Shown here: in pieces, positions 1-11,400 of the stretch
Layout: each line of letters begins with the position of its first letter
How positions within the stretch are numbered: position 1 is the stretch's first letter
Source of the DNA: Plasmopara viticola
Taxonomy: Eukaryota > Oomycota > Peronosporomycetes > Peronosporales > Peronosporaceae
NCBI GenBank assembly: GCA_001695595.3
Contig: MBPM02000151.1
Location: 35,820 to 99,819, forward strand
Direction: 5' to 3'
DNA: 64,000 bases
Notes under the pieces: generated by a model
The model's input: the letters and a program-made list of their open reading frames with translations, nothing else
Told to the model about the DNA's origin: nothing
Databases searched by the model: none
Program-made: the position numbers and the translations under genes

Positions 1-1244
1 CCCACCTCGTCTGGCGTCTCCCACACGACCCGTAGCGGATCTCGAAGCAACTGGACGTTCGAGACCGGCCCTGGGGCGGTTCGCAACGTCGTGAACGGTA
101 CGGACGACATACTATAAGGGCCATGGCCATTGGCATTGGTCGCCGCGACACGAAACACACAGGTCGAGCCGGGAGGGCGCTTGAGAGACGTCGCGACAAA
201 ATTACACGTCGCACTGTTGCCACACGACCCGGGCGTGACCCGCTTGGTTTGCCAGCCAATTCCATCGTCGCACTGTTGCTGGACACGAAAACTTGTCACG
301 GGGAACACGTCAGGGGCAAAGACGGTAGTGTCGTGTGACGCTTCGCGACGCATGCGCCACGCGATGGTCAAGTGCGCCGCGGTCGCGGCCACTAATTCTG
401 GCGTCGACGGTGCTCGTGGTCGTCGCGTGGCTGGTAGGTGCAGTACCTCGCTGCTGGTACTCCACGCGCTCCATCCACGATGATTTGAGTACTGGGCGCG
501 GACACGAAACGTGACGGCGACGCCAGTCGGCAATCCACTCACTTCGAGACTGCACACGTTCAAACACTTGTGTCGATTGCTGTCGTGCAGATGTACCATT
601 GCGACTTGATCGCCCTTGCCAGTCCATTGTGCTCCTAGTGTCTCGGTGAAAAGTGCAAGTTTTGGCAACTGCTCGTAATCATCGATCGTCATGGGATCGA
701 ATCGAACGATCCATTCATAGGATCCCCTTGCAGGCAACGCATTGCGAGCCACATGGACGGTCGTGACTGGTGCCAGCGCTTCAATCGCCGCCTTCATGGT
801 GGCTGCACTGGCATCGAATGGAATCCAAGGCGTCACTGGTCGTCCACTTTTGTCGCTCGCGCGAGACGGCGTCCACTCGAGCGTGAGTTGAAACGCACCG
901 TTGTCAATGGGGTTTCCAGCATCGGCACGCGTGAAAATGCGTTGCGTGGGCGCACGTTTCGTCGCCAATATCTCGAGACGATCGTTGGTGCCAGTAAAAG
1001 ACGTACCTAGTGACTGCCATTGGCCGGACCCCGCCACGGCATACTGCACTTCATACGCTTTGACGTCTTGAGTCGCTTCCTGGTTCTTTTCGAAAGATTG
1101 CCAAGTGACTCGTGCTTCGGCAAGGCCTGGATTCCCTGGTACCACACGTAGTACGTGTGCTTGCACTTGGGTGTCGTCTTGAGCTTCTCGAGCTCGTACC
1201 GGAATGAACAGCGTCGACACGTACCACACGCGTATCCAACGCAT
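1..1244 (-). CDS. Secreted multi-FN3-domain protein, N-terminal part (3' end outside window)
   Basis: The minus-strand frame is open from an ATG at 1244 to the window edge (about 414 residues). The first ~20 residues are fairly hydrophobic with aromatics (MRWIRVWYVSTLFIPV) and look like a signal peptide. Then come fibronectin-III-like stretches: a segment with VTWQSF and AYEVQYA, and near the window edge FRVAATNANGHGPYS followed by TAPGPVSNVQL, the typical end of one FN3 and start of the next. Between them lies a segment ending in SYEWIVRFDP. It resembles the beta-sandwich repeats (pattern PFDASAATMKAAIEAL) that recur in extracellular proteins of oomycetes and diatoms. An in-frame ATG at 1322 would add 26 residues; I prefer 1244 because it places the hydrophobic segment first. 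The 118 bp to the divergent aminotransferase is the shared upstream region. Function unknown; probably extracellular binding or adhesion. Confidence 0.75.
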   Translation of the reverse strand, partial: MRWIRVWYVSTLFIPVRAREAQDDTQVQAHVLRVVPGNPGLAEARVTWQSFEKNQEATQDVKAYEVQYAVAGSGQWQSLGTSFTGTNDRLEILATKRAPTQRIFTRADAGNPIDNGAFQLTLEWTPSRASDKSGRPVTPWIPFDASAATMKAAIEALAPVTTVHVARNALPARGSYEWIVRFDPMTIDDYEQLPKLALFTETLGAQWTGKGDQVAMVHLHDSNRHKCLNVCSLEVSGLPTGVAVTFRVRAQYSNHRGWSAWSTSSEVLHLPATRRPRAPSTPELVAATAAHLTIAWRMRREASHDTTVFAPDVFPVTSFRVQQQCDDGIGWQTKRVTPGSCGNSATCNFVATSLKRPPGSTCVFRVAATNANGHGPYSMSSVPFTTLRTAPGPVSNVQLLRDPLRVVWETPDEV

Positions 1245-1362
1245 GTCAAACGTAGTATGCGACCTTTGACATAACAAAGCAATAATAGTATTGTCTTTAC
1301 TACTGGAATTATAGCAGTTCATATTGTGATATATAGTAATTCTATTCATCCCATTCCCGATC

Positions 1363-2904
1363 ATGAGCCGTACTCGCCAGCTGCGTCTCCACTCGTCCCC
1401 TCGACTCCACTCTCCGCTCCTTCGTGCTCTCATCTCCATTCCACACCATCCTTGTCCTCCCTCTATCTCAATGGAGCTTTCAAGGTGGCGGTCAAGGTTG
1501 CTCTCCACGACCACCTCGTCTTCTTCTAGCGGCTACCAAGCCTTTGGGTCGTTCCATACGCCATCCACTGCGTCCCTCTTCGCCCAAACCGAGTCCACCG
1601 CCGATCCGCCCCTGGTGTGGGAATCTACGCTAGCGTCCCACCGGCTCCACTTGGAATCCAATGCCGTGGCCAACGCTTATAATCGCTCGCTCTTCGCCTT
1701 AGACTTGCAAACGTGGACCTATCTCAATCACGGCGCGTTCGGCGCCCCCACGAACGTTGCAATTGAAGCCGCAGCGCATTGGCGAGCCCAAGCGGATGCC
1801 CAACCGCTTGCCTTCCACGATCGAAAGCTCTTTCCATTGCTTGTCCGCGTCATCAAAGCGCTTGCAACGTTCCTTGGCGTCTCGACACCACAAGAGCTCG
1901 TGCTGTTGCCCAATGCAACAGCCGGATTGCATGCCGTGCTTGCATCCGTTGCAAAAGAGGCACAGGAGCAAAAGACGGTCGTGCTGTTTAGTACACGATA
2001 TGGTGCAGTCAGCAAAATGTTGCACGCGCTCAAAGATCAAGACGCGTCGTTGCAAGTGTATGAAATCCCCTTGAGTTTCAACGACTCGCACGATGATGAC
2101 AAGGTGGTGCAAAGGCTCGAAAGAGCACTCGAGGCTGTGACAGGCTCGGGGCGTCACGTGACGCTCGTGGTGGTGGACCACATTACGTCCACCACCGCCG
2201 TGGCCATGCCGGTCCACAAGATCGTTCAACAGTGTCACGGTCGCGATCGTCCCATCCCCGTCCTCGTCGATGGGGCCCATGGATTGCTCAATGTACCGCT
2301 CGATCTCGACGCCCTTGGCGCCGATTACTACGTTGGCAATTGCCACAAGTGGTGTTGTGCCCCCCGTGGGGCGGCTTTCTTGCACGTGGCACGCAAGAGC
2401 GGCCCTACGATCCTACCCCGCGTGCTCTCGCATGGCGCTCACGATGGCATGCAAAGTGCGTTCATGTGGACGGGATTACAAGACGTGAGTGCGTGGCTTG
2501 CGTTGCCACAATGTCTGGCCTATTGGCAACGTCAAAATGTCAAAAGCGTGCGAGAGTATATGCATACACTAGCCCAAGCAGGTGCCGAGTTGTTGTACAC
2601 TCGATGGAACATGGCCACGCACGTGGAATCAGAGCGTCTGGTGCCATTGCACAAGCGTCACGCCATGCGATTGGTCGAATTGCCGACGGGTCGGCCCCTC
2701 TGTGGTGGAGTCGTGGTGGATGGCCACGCGCCTCGAGCGTCCGCGACGGAAGCGAAACGAGTGCAAGATGGTCTGCACGCGAGCCATTGCATTGAAGTGC
2801 CTGTGAAATGCATTGAAGCACGCCTCTACGTGCGTGTGTCTGCACATGTGTACAATTGCCTAGCGGATTTTGAAAGGCTTGCGACGGCCATGATTGAACG
2901 CTGA
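1363..2904 (+). CDS. Class V aminotransferase, isopenicillin-N-epimerase-like (PLP enzyme)
   Basis: Single-exon protein of 513 residues. The fold-type I PLP signature is clear: YLNHGAFGAPT near residue 120 (substrate/cofactor loop), LPNATAGLHAV, VLVDGAH around residues 301-306 (the Asp that pairs with the pyridine nitrogen), and NCHKW with the Schiff-base Lys at about residue 329. A C-terminal small domain ends in EARLYVRVSAHVYN. This family contains cysteine desulfurases, isopenicillin-N epimerase-like enzymes and cysteine-sulfoxide lyases; the NHG and HKW spacing fits the epimerase-like branch, but the substrate cannot be read from sequence. The first ~60 residues are rich in Arg, Ser and Thr without acidic residues, suggesting a mitochondrial presequence. 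An internal Met at residue 37 (MELSRWRSRLLSTTT) could be the true start and also looks like a presequence. Confidence 0.85.
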   Translation: MSRTRQLRLHSSPRLHSPLLRALISIPHHPCPPSISMELSRWRSRLLSTTTSSSSSGYQAFGSFHTPSTASLFAQTESTADPPLVWESTLASHRLHLESNAVANAYNRSLFALDLQTWTYLNHGAFGAPTNVAIEAAAHWRAQADAQPLAFHDRKLFPLLVRVIKALATFLGVSTPQELVLLPNATAGLHAVLASVAKEAQEQKTVVLFSTRYGAVSKMLHALKDQDASLQVYEIPLSFNDSHDDDKVVQRLERALEAVTGSGRHVTLVVVDHITSTTAVAMPVHKIVQQCHGRDRPIPVLVDGAHGLLNVPLDLDALGADYYVGNCHKWCCAPRGAAFLHVARKSGPTILPRVLSHGAHDGMQSAFMWTGLQDVSAWLALPQCLAYWQRQNVKSVREYMHTLAQAGAELLYTRWNMATHVESERLVPLHKRHAMRLVELPTGRPLCGGVVVDGHAPRASATEAKRVQDGLHASHCIEVPVKCIEARLYVRVSAHVYNCLADFERLATAMIER

Positions 2905-2935
2905 CAGGACGTTGGCAGGGCTGCGATACGCGACG

Positions 2936-2971
2936 AGTGGACGCACTAGTGGACGCGCCAGTGGACGCACC
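2936..2971. repeat. Three tandem copies of a 12-bp unit (AGTGGACGCRCY)
   Basis: Three adjacent copies (AGTGGACGCACT, AGTGGACGCGCC, AGTGGACGCACC) start 32 bp after the aminotransferase stop codon, so they lie in its probable 3' UTR. A partial further copy with CACTAG follows. It is a simple minisatellite with no coding meaning apparent. Confidence 0.8.
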
Positions 2972-3909
2972 ACTAGTAGGACGACAGAGGTGGCTCTTTT
3001 AAAACTGTGAAGCACCACCGCCCCATGTAAACGGGTCTTGGCCATTAAGGTGTTACGTTGGGTTACACAGTAAACAATAGCACTCGACGCATTGGGATTG
3101 TTTCTTACAAGACGATCAAGCTGAAGCGTTTGAAGGAGATTCAGTTCATGATTATTCCAAATTTTGTCGATCTTTGCCAAATTTAATCGATTGAAAAAAT
3201 GCGACTAAAGAAAAGCTTTTACAGGAAGCAAGCCACATATTGGCAGCTTGAAAAGGATAGGATAGTGCACGTGCGATACATCCTTTCGTATGAACGAATC
3301 AAGGAGAGTACCTCACTTGGTACATTGCCAATCTTTTTTCATAAAGAGGTTGTACTCCAAATAGCGAACACGCAACTTCTTTTATGCCGCATAACGCTAC
3401 TTGTCTTGCGAACAGATGAAGTGCTGTGAGATGGGTAGAGCCTTTGCACTTACAAACATGTGGCAACTTCTAGGATGTCGTACACTTCCCACTGCGTGTT
3501 GCAACCACGTAATACGTCTACCGTTGATGGTGTTATACTTCTGAGAAAAAGAGTCAACTAGGACTATTCAATTTCTAAATTTGGAATTAACAAACGAGGG
3601 GCAAAGTCTCCACTTTAAAGTTTGGAATGAATGAAGAAATTCTCGATCCCAACAAGCGGGACGCCGAAAGCATGTGATTATCGTCAAAGTCTCTTCGTGA
3701 TAATTGACGTGGCCTGACAAAACGAGTAGAACGAACAAGACTGTTGCTATGAGCGCTGCCAAAAAGCGGTATGAACGGATCCTTTCCAAGTCTAAGCAGT
3801 CACCAATTTGAATAAAGGAAGCTACTACTATGAGGCAGCGCAAAAAGGTTAATAAATTCATTTCCAATCGTAATTTCGAAATCGCTACCCTAAATCTCAG
3901 TCTCTTCCA
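2972..3909. other. Intergenic stretch without a recognisable gene
   Basis: About 0.9 kb between the aminotransferase and the convergent Hikeshi gene. Short open frames exist (3199-3429 on plus, 76 residues; 3568-3867 on minus, 99 residues with one hydrophobic segment), but neither shows family features I recognise. I treat them as chance or relic frames. Confidence 0.5.
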
Positions 3910-4602
3910 CTAATTTTTCAGCATAAAGTTCGGATCTCGTCGGTATTTAGCTTCGAAACGCTCCATCCACTTATCCAATAAATTGACTGGAATGGTCATG
4001 TAGCCTTGATTATTGCTGTTGGAAAAGGAGGTAAGGTAATTAAATAAATCTTGTGCAATCTTTAGCGCGAAAGCCTTGCGCTCCTCCAATCCGCTGGCCT
4101 CGATGCCCAGATTTTTAACATTGTCTAAGCTTTCAATCGACACGCCGAGCTGCAGCACGGGTTGGCCCACAACGTCAGGATGTGTGGGCCACGAAGTTCG
4201 GAAAATGGCGCTTGGCTTCTCAGCAAACACAGTGCCGAGCAACTGCCAGTTCTGAAGAGCTGGCACGGCAAAGTATACAACGGCTTTTTCCACAGTCAGG
4301 TTGTATTCACATATCCAACAATTATGGCCATCACACGCTACTTACTCACCTCCAAAGCCTGGGGCCACAGGAGAGCCTGGGAGCAGGAAGAATGTGAGAT
4401 CTGTCACCTGCGTCGGGTCCATGATGTCCACAACGTAATGGGCTGGCCCGATTCCTCTGACCGCCAAAATCATAAAGAATTAGGATCAAATTGATGCATA
4501 TAAAGGTCGCAGAAGCACATGAACGCACCGAAAGTCAGTTATAACGGGGCGCCCAGCAATTACAAGCCCAAATTGGGCGATGGGTGGCGGCGAAACATGC
4601 AT
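3910..4602 (-). CDS. HIKESHI: Hikeshi/OPI10-family protein (HSP70 nuclear import carrier), three exons
   Basis: Read on minus with exons 4602-4529, 4456-4350 and 4283-3910; introns of 72 bp (GTGCGT...CAG) and 66 bp (GTGAGT...AAG) keep frame and give 184 residues. The N-terminus carries FGLVIAGRPV, the family's opening strand (human FGCLVAGRLV). Then DLTFFLLPGSPVAPGFG leads across the second intron into VVYFAVP, followed by WQLLG and KPSAIFR, then QLGVSIESLD, a helical region ending FNYLTSFS, and the C-terminal IPVNLLDKWMERFEAKYRRDPNFM. Order, spacing and length (human 197) match Hikeshi, which carries HSP70 into the nucleus under heat stress by binding FG nucleoporins. The N-terminal exons are short and easily missed by automated calling. 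Function in this organism is inferred from the family. Confidence 0.87.
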
Positions 4603-6697
4603 TTTACTTGTAAGTCACGGCGAACATACCTTGTGTCTAGTACATAATACATAATATTCGACTACAATATAAATACTTGTCAAGGTTTTCTTTGACCTAC
4701 TATTTGATGTCAGAATTATTTTTAAACATATCGAATAGATTAAAACATCTCCCGTATATTAAAAGCTTGTAAGTGAATTGTGTTATCTACAGTGACGGCT
4801 CGCTTCAGCGACGGCTGAATGAAGTAAATCAAAATCTTGAGTTCAGAAAACAACAAAGGATGTGTTAGCAGAAATTCAAGCAAAGCCAATATCACCTTTT
4901 TAGCACATAACCATACTAAGCTAAATGTTCGCATAAGTTCAGCTGTTGATCAGAAGGAGCAGAAAACGAAGCTGTACCGAGATTGTTGACGAGCTTCCAA
5001 TCAAGTGTAAAGACGTAGCATCATCATTTTCATCTGCCGCGTGCAAACACATTGTTCATATGCAAGAAGATAAAGGATTTGACCGCTCGTTGTCGGGTAA
5101 AATAAGGTCAATACTATTGTTCTATTCGAACGGTATAGCGATTTCGATAACTTTACGCCGGTGCGGGTTGCTAATACCTTATCTCGAGGCATGCCGTCAC
5201 CCTCAACTGGTAAATGTAGTGATGGGCCAAGATTTACATTAATTGACGTTGATTTCTTGACGCACCCTCAAAGACGGCGACATACTGGGATCTAACAATT
5301 AGCACCACAGGTGCGTATTCGGCAGTTTTGTCTGTTACAATCGATCTAGATCGAGAAAGCTCTCCGGAGTGAGGCTAGCCACCATCCTTCGACAAGACTC
5401 TCCTCAAGACGTTATGTTGTAACAAAACAATACAGATGGTGATGGATAAGGAGCCACTCATTTAGTAAAATTCACGCTATCGAACCAATGAACGGGTGCT
5501 CTCACAACGTCATCACCTCATTTGTGTTTGTTCAATAACCTGTTAGCAACAATCTCATCAGAATTTGACTTTCCATCTGTGATTATTATCAACACTGTCG
5601 ACAGCAAAAGTTACACTTTTGGTGCTCTAAGCAATCTACTTGGTGCGGCATCTGGCCTTGGCAGCGAAGTCTCGATCTCTATAAAATTTACCAGACGCTT
5701 ATAGTAAACACCGCGTGTTTTTACTAGTTCGTAAGGTTCGTTTTCTATGCTTAAGTTGCTTGCTTTATTTCAATTTAAAAAGAAGGCAACTTTGCTTTGA
5801 CGCCAATTTCATTGAATTAGAGCTAAAAGTGCGTGTCGATCGCGATAACAGTTGCCATACCCAGTCTAAAAACAGATTGCTAATAGAAATTACGACCTCG
5901 CTCCATGCTCCGGCTATAAAATCTTCTGTCAAATAGCATCTTGATCATTTTAATGTGAGAGCGCGTCCGCTATCTTCACTCAAAGTCGAGATTGTCACAC
6001 ACGCCACTGATTTCCCAAAAGAAACGACACATCGAGAGCTTAAGCTCTCAGTCGAAGCGTGCCTTTCCCTAAGAAAGGCGATATCGTTTTGATGGAATTG
6101 AGCATGACGCGATCTCGTGTGTTCGATTCCCGAGTCAATATATTAGTTCTAAGCTTCAATTTTTTTTCAAAAAGTGGTCCCACCACTTCCCACACTATCC
6201 CGTACAATTTGGGAGCGAGCACTATGCGATGGCTATGGAATCAACTAGCCTCGACTTTTCATCATTTGCAACCGACGAGTGAACATCCTTGACCATGGCG
6301 TTTAAAGTTACACAAAGTTACACATTGTACACCTCGTGACCCATTACTCATGATCTCTTTAATGGCGATGTTGCAGCAGCCTGTCCTCGAGTAAACCTAT
6401 AAATAGGAGCTCGTGTATAGAAAAGTAGTAGAGGGTACGCCGTAAGAATCACATCTGGACTTTTCAAAATCACGCACGGTAAGACCTCGCACGATCGATC
6501 GTAATAGTACTAGATAAGATAAAATCACGCCCAGCTGGCTTCTTGAATCACTCGTTGGTGAACAGACGGACGTTTCCTCAACGTGTCGGTAAAGAATTTA
6601 CGCAAAACTGCCGCTTTCGCAATGTCAGCGCCTAGACGAATTTCATTCCTCAATTTTCGAAGGACTGATCGAATCGGCAACTTGCAACCGTTCTAGC
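4603..6697. other. Gene-poor AT-rich stretch upstream of the tyrosinase gene
   Basis: About 2.1 kb with only short, family-less open frames (the longest is 98 residues at 4946-5242). The right part (about 6360-6697) is the tyrosinase promoter and 5' leader. I see no recognisable transposon domain. Confidence 0.5.
6398..6405 (+). promoter_or_regulatory. TATA-box-like element upstream of the tyrosinase gene
   Basis: TATAAATA lies 293 bp upstream of the tyrosinase ATG. Canonical TATA boxes are not the rule in oomycete genes, and the distance implies a long 5' leader or an intron in it (GTAAG sequences occur at 6441 and 6480). This is a match by motif only. Confidence 0.35.
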
Positions 6698-8422
6698 ATG
6701 AGAACCGTGTGGATGGTAAGTGTCGCGTTGTTGGCCTTTGTCTCGAGACTAGTCACGGGTCAAACGTGCGGCCCTCGACTTCGTAAGGATTGGGATATGA
6801 TGACTTCGACTGAGAAGAATACATATCGTGGTGCGATTGCAGCTGCAATGAACTCGGGGGCGTACATTAAATTTGTCGAAATGCACACCGAGATGATGTC
6901 GGAAAGAGAAGCGCACCGACAGTGTATGTTTATCTACTGGCACCGGTTGTTTCTTGTGGCGTTTGAAAACATGTTGCGGGGTCAAGGTGCAGCTTTTGCG
7001 TGTGTGACGGTACCATATTTCAACTGGATTGCCGGGAGTGCTCGAGTTACGTCGGGAGCTTGTACCTCTATGGGTGATTGCCTCGCGATTGTGAGAGAAC
7101 TGGGTGGGTGGACAAGTGGCACTTCACGCACTCTGTCAATCAACGGGGTCAGCAACACTGGTCGCTGTGTCAACGTCTCACCCTTGGATCAATTTTGTCA
7201 ACTGTCATCTTTGTCGGGTGCCAATTGTGCCAGATGTGTACCGCGCAGTGACTGGAGTACTGTCCGCATCCCTTCCTCGGCGGGTTACGCAGCCGTGCGT
7301 AACCAAGTCTTTAGTGGTATCAACATTGGTCAAATGTCACCTCGTGTTGAACAAGGCTGTCACAATAATGTGCACGCGAACTTAGCGAGTACCATGGGGA
7401 CGTTTGCTGCTCCGGCTGATCCCATTTTTTGGTCGCACCATGCAACCATCGACTTGCTCCACGTGATTTTCCACAAATGCCGCGTGGGGACAACTCGACT
7501 GACTTTTGCCCAGAAAGCCGCGAATACTGTGGCTTGGACGGCGTGCGCTCGTCGTGACTCTAGCGTTCCATTTCGACCCACGGATGTCGTGATGATGCGA
7601 ACGGGGGAAAGGGGCGCTAACCCGATTCCTGCTGCATCCGACCCTCGGGTCGGCCGGTTTTTTGCGGGCGTGCCCAACCAGTATGCGGGGTTGATGGACA
7701 CGCGGGACTTGGGCGCGAGTAGTTACGGCTACAGTGTCAACGGCCAATTGGCTTCCATGTACACGCAATGTGACGCGTCCCCGACATCGCGGAGGCTAAA
7801 GGAGACCAACACCACCGCCACGGCTAGTCTGTGTGGCGTGGCGGAAGACGGCATGGACTACGCGTCGGAAAACAATTTTCCAGAAACCGATTATACCGGT
7901 ACGGATGACGGGCACGAGGATCTTGTGATCCTCGGTAACTCGGGTGAACCAGTTGCTTCCACTGCCCCTAAAGAAGACTACATTTCGGATCCTGCCGAGG
8001 TCAAGGTTGTCAATTGGTACGATCAGACTGTCGAGGCCATGGGAGGTGACACGCAAGAGAACATGGACGACCTGGAGCGGCAAGCATGCATGTTTGAGCA
8101 CATTTGCTTGGGTGGTACTAAGGACTACACGCCAGAGTTCAAGACCTTGTGGAAGGCAAGAGAGCCACGTTGCAAGGCCATTGTTGACGCCATCATCAAT
8201 GGCACCCAGTCGATTCAGCACGAAACTTGGCGTCAAGACATGGAAGCTGTCTTTGGCTGTCCAGAGCCGACGACGACGAGCACGAGCGGCTCGAGCGATT
8301 CCTCCGAGGCGGGTGTGTGGGATTTGTCAGAGAATAGTGCAGACCGTTCAAACGACACGATCCTCTTCTCGGACGTTGCGGGGGGGGCGGACACGAGCGT
8401 GGAAACAACGTGGGAGGATTAG
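6698..8422 (+). CDS. Secreted tyrosinase (type-3 copper oxidase)
   Basis: Single exon, 574 residues. Residues 1-21 form a signal peptide (hydrophobic VSVALLAFVSRLV, likely cleavage before QTC). Copper site A shows His at about 63, 73 and 82 in EMHTEMM, EAHRQC and YWHRLF. Copper site B shows GCHNNVHANL (His 222, 226) and DPIFWSHHATID (His 247/248), with further His at 255 and 259. These are the six-ligand signatures of tyrosinases and hemocyanin-like oxidases, which hydroxylate monophenols and oxidise o-diphenols. Many Cys residues in the catalytic domain and a Ser/Thr-rich tail after residue 520 with NGT, NDT and NTT sequons fit a secreted glycoprotein. Secreted tyrosinases are known in oomycetes, where roles in wall cross-linking or defence have been suggested; which applies here is unknown. 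Confidence 0.95.
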   Translation: MRTVWMVSVALLAFVSRLVTGQTCGPRLRKDWDMMTSTEKNTYRGAIAAAMNSGAYIKFVEMHTEMMSEREAHRQCMFIYWHRLFLVAFENMLRGQGAAFACVTVPYFNWIAGSARVTSGACTSMGDCLAIVRELGGWTSGTSRTLSINGVSNTGRCVNVSPLDQFCQLSSLSGANCARCVPRSDWSTVRIPSSAGYAAVRNQVFSGINIGQMSPRVEQGCHNNVHANLASTMGTFAAPADPIFWSHHATIDLLHVIFHKCRVGTTRLTFAQKAANTVAWTACARRDSSVPFRPTDVVMMRTGERGANPIPAASDPRVGRFFAGVPNQYAGLMDTRDLGASSYGYSVNGQLASMYTQCDASPTSRRLKETNTTATASLCGVAEDGMDYASENNFPETDYTGTDDGHEDLVILGNSGEPVASTAPKEDYISDPAEVKVVNWYDQTVEAMGGDTQENMDDLERQACMFEHICLGGTKDYTPEFKTLWKAREPRCKAIVDAIINGTQSIQHETWRQDMEAVFGCPEPTTTSTSGSSDSSEAGVWDLSENSADRSNDTILFSDVAGGADTSVETTWED

Positions 8423-11400
8423 ACGCGCAGCGTTGTGGATACCAACATCTCTATGTTTAGTCTATTGAAAGTGTGTGATTGCATAAGTCGTTTTTCCATT
8501 ACCTATATTGCTGTAAGATAAGAAAAGCTAAGACATGCAAATGTGCAAGTTTGCGTGCAAAGAGGGTTTAAACCAGCGGGCTTGCAAACAGAGTTTGCGA
8601 CGATTTTGTGAATCGGTAGTTTGACGATAATTGACGATGATTGACGATGATTGATTAACTTGTGTATGACCAACATTAGCACAATTTCCTCGCGACTGGT
8701 CATGCGGTGTCAGTGTTGTTGTTGCCCTTTGATACACAGTCGGACAAGCTGTTCCCTTTTATGGTATGCAGCCCTCAATGTGTGCTATCTTTTCTAGCAT
8801 TTGCTTTCCTGATTGCCTAACCACTCTTTTCAATGTAATTGCACACAACTGCAATCTTACCGATTATTTGTATTCGACACAGCAATGGCGATACTTTTCA
8901 ATGCCACAAAGTAGTGCAGCGTTGTCATTTTATTGTGATGGAGAAACATGTGTGGCCAAGATGCGTGAATTTTGGTTTTCCGTGCCAGAAAAAGCACATA
9001 CATTGAATAGATAAGAGCAGACGGAAGGTCTCAACTTATGGTGGTGGTCATCCTCATTCACTTATGACAAGAAACCCTCTGTTTTTGCTGTAACCGTTGC
9101 ATATTACAGGTGGTGAATAATAAGACCGTCGTGTAGGACGTGTGTTGGGTATTTGCACCCACAACCTTACACATGTAAGTAATTGTTCCTATTTCCAATA
9201 GTAGCAAAAGATCTTCATTCAGGTGTTACGGTTATGCCAATGTGCCGTGTTAAGATAGGGTGTTGTATGTATACTTAACTGGTGAGATAAGATAAAAAGC
9301 CAGACTTAACCCATATTTCAGTGAAAGACCACGTCTGAGCTATTGAGCTTCCGCCCGATTGCAAGCTTGAATACCCAGAGAATTAAGATCTAAATGTTCT
9401 CATTTAAAGCTTTATCAAGAAGCGTGCCTTAAAATTCTGGCGCCATCTCCATCGGGTCCATCTCTTTTAACAAAACTTGCGAGCAAATCTACTCTATACA
9501 CTCGAAACTGCCTTGTTGAGAACCGTTACGAATTTTGTGCTACGTGGTACTAAGTATAATAATAGAGCATAGAAATATCTTTACAACGTGGTATTTTGGA
9601 ATTGTCATAGAGCATACTCCAAGAGAGGATTAAATCTGACATCCTCTTTAAAGAAAAACCGGGTGCCAAATCGTTTATAGTGTTATTGTGCTGGCGGTAC
9701 TTGAGTAGAGCGGCTCTTACGAGACCTATGAACCTCAATCAAACAGTGTGCCTCAGATCGCCGACGAATGGACCGATAGGTCGGATAATTTTATGAGTTT
9801 GCTAAGGATCTCACCTTGTGCACCTCCAAACAGGGCTGTATTGGTCTCCTAGTTTCTTTTGACTCGGTGACGCTGGCTGGTTCGTTGGCTCTCTTTGTGG
9901 CTACAAAGGATTCGTGCCACGCGAAAGTTGTTGGAGTACGTAATCGATTGGTTCAGGACCGTATGTAAGTCTGCTTAACTCTTCAATGCTGACCACCTTC
10001 AATCGTGCGTGAAAAAAAATCTCAATGTCTAGCTCGAGGCCCACGCTAATGTCTACAAACGTAGCCTACAATATCCGTAAGAGCGGAAACACCTTTCGCC
10101 TTGACAACATTGATTACATGTTGTGTCCAAAGACGCTTCGTCACTATTAACATGTAAGATTTGGTTGTCACTTTTAAATTAATTGAGAAGTTTGTGATCT
10201 CTCGTACATGACTGGACACCTGTTGCAAGTCTGGTCTATACGTTTAGACCTGTGTAATGTGGAACATGCTTGATCTAATTATGACAAGGCATTTTAATTC
10301 ACCTTTATAATCACAAATAATCTGTAATGTCAGATCATGGGTGCTCAAATGGGAAGGTTGATCATCATTGATTCAATCCTTGGAGTGAAACTGCTATTGG
10401 AAAAAGGTATCGCATAGCCCCCTGTGATCGTGCATTTGTAACGCTCAAAGTTCACGAAGTAGAATGGGTTACCGCCCTGGCCATACATCGAGTCTTCCAC
10501 ACAAATCAGAATGACTGAGCCCAGGTGATTAAGCAATATTCCTCATTTTATTAGCCATTGGCCCTTTACAGTTCAATTTACTTTAACCAACAGACTATCG
10601 ATCTCACCCTCCCTTACTCTTCGATATTGTATCTGCCTTCACGTCATTGACACATATGACAAACGTCAAGCAACTTCCATTTTCCACAGCTGTCGCGATT
10701 TTAATTTTTTTGTTGCGACAAATTCATTAACAAAGTGTTTTGTCGATTGACTCCTAACTTCAGTTCGAACTGATCAGATATCTATCGCTGTCTCCACACT
10801 AAGTTTATGTTGATCGACTGCAATACAGGGTTAGTCAAAAGCTCTACTATCTTTTTGTACAGCCTGCGTATTGCTCAAAGAAGCTAGTTTAGATTTCCGT
10901 TACCATATTATGCTCACAGATATCCACGATCAACCCACACGAGTTGAGACCAAATAATTGGTGACCAGCACTTTAGAAAAGTGTTACTGGTGAATAAGCT
11001 TTTAAGCAAAAAGGTCTCGTGTAAGCTTTCAAACTTAAAAACATCAGTCTTATGTCTCAAGGGACGCTTCTCGATTTACAATAGTATTGTTATTTGTGGA
11101 AGACCAGGCAGATATAGGTGGATGGCCTGCACGGAACGCTATCGCACCTCTGAATACTCCTAGGTAGTCACCAGTTAAAGCAAAAGACAGCTGTCTAGGC
11201 CTGTCTTTCTTCTCCACTTCATTTGTTTTACTTCTTGGTCAATTTAGCCATTTGCAATAAGGACCTCGTAGTTCTACCGAACTGAACTATTTAATTCAAT
11301 GACAGCAGCTTGTATTTGTGAAAGCCATGTTCCTGGCAAAGCATTGATCTATTTCAGTTGGTAGCACAAGCTTCTGGATCTCAAGAGAAGGCGTATTTTT

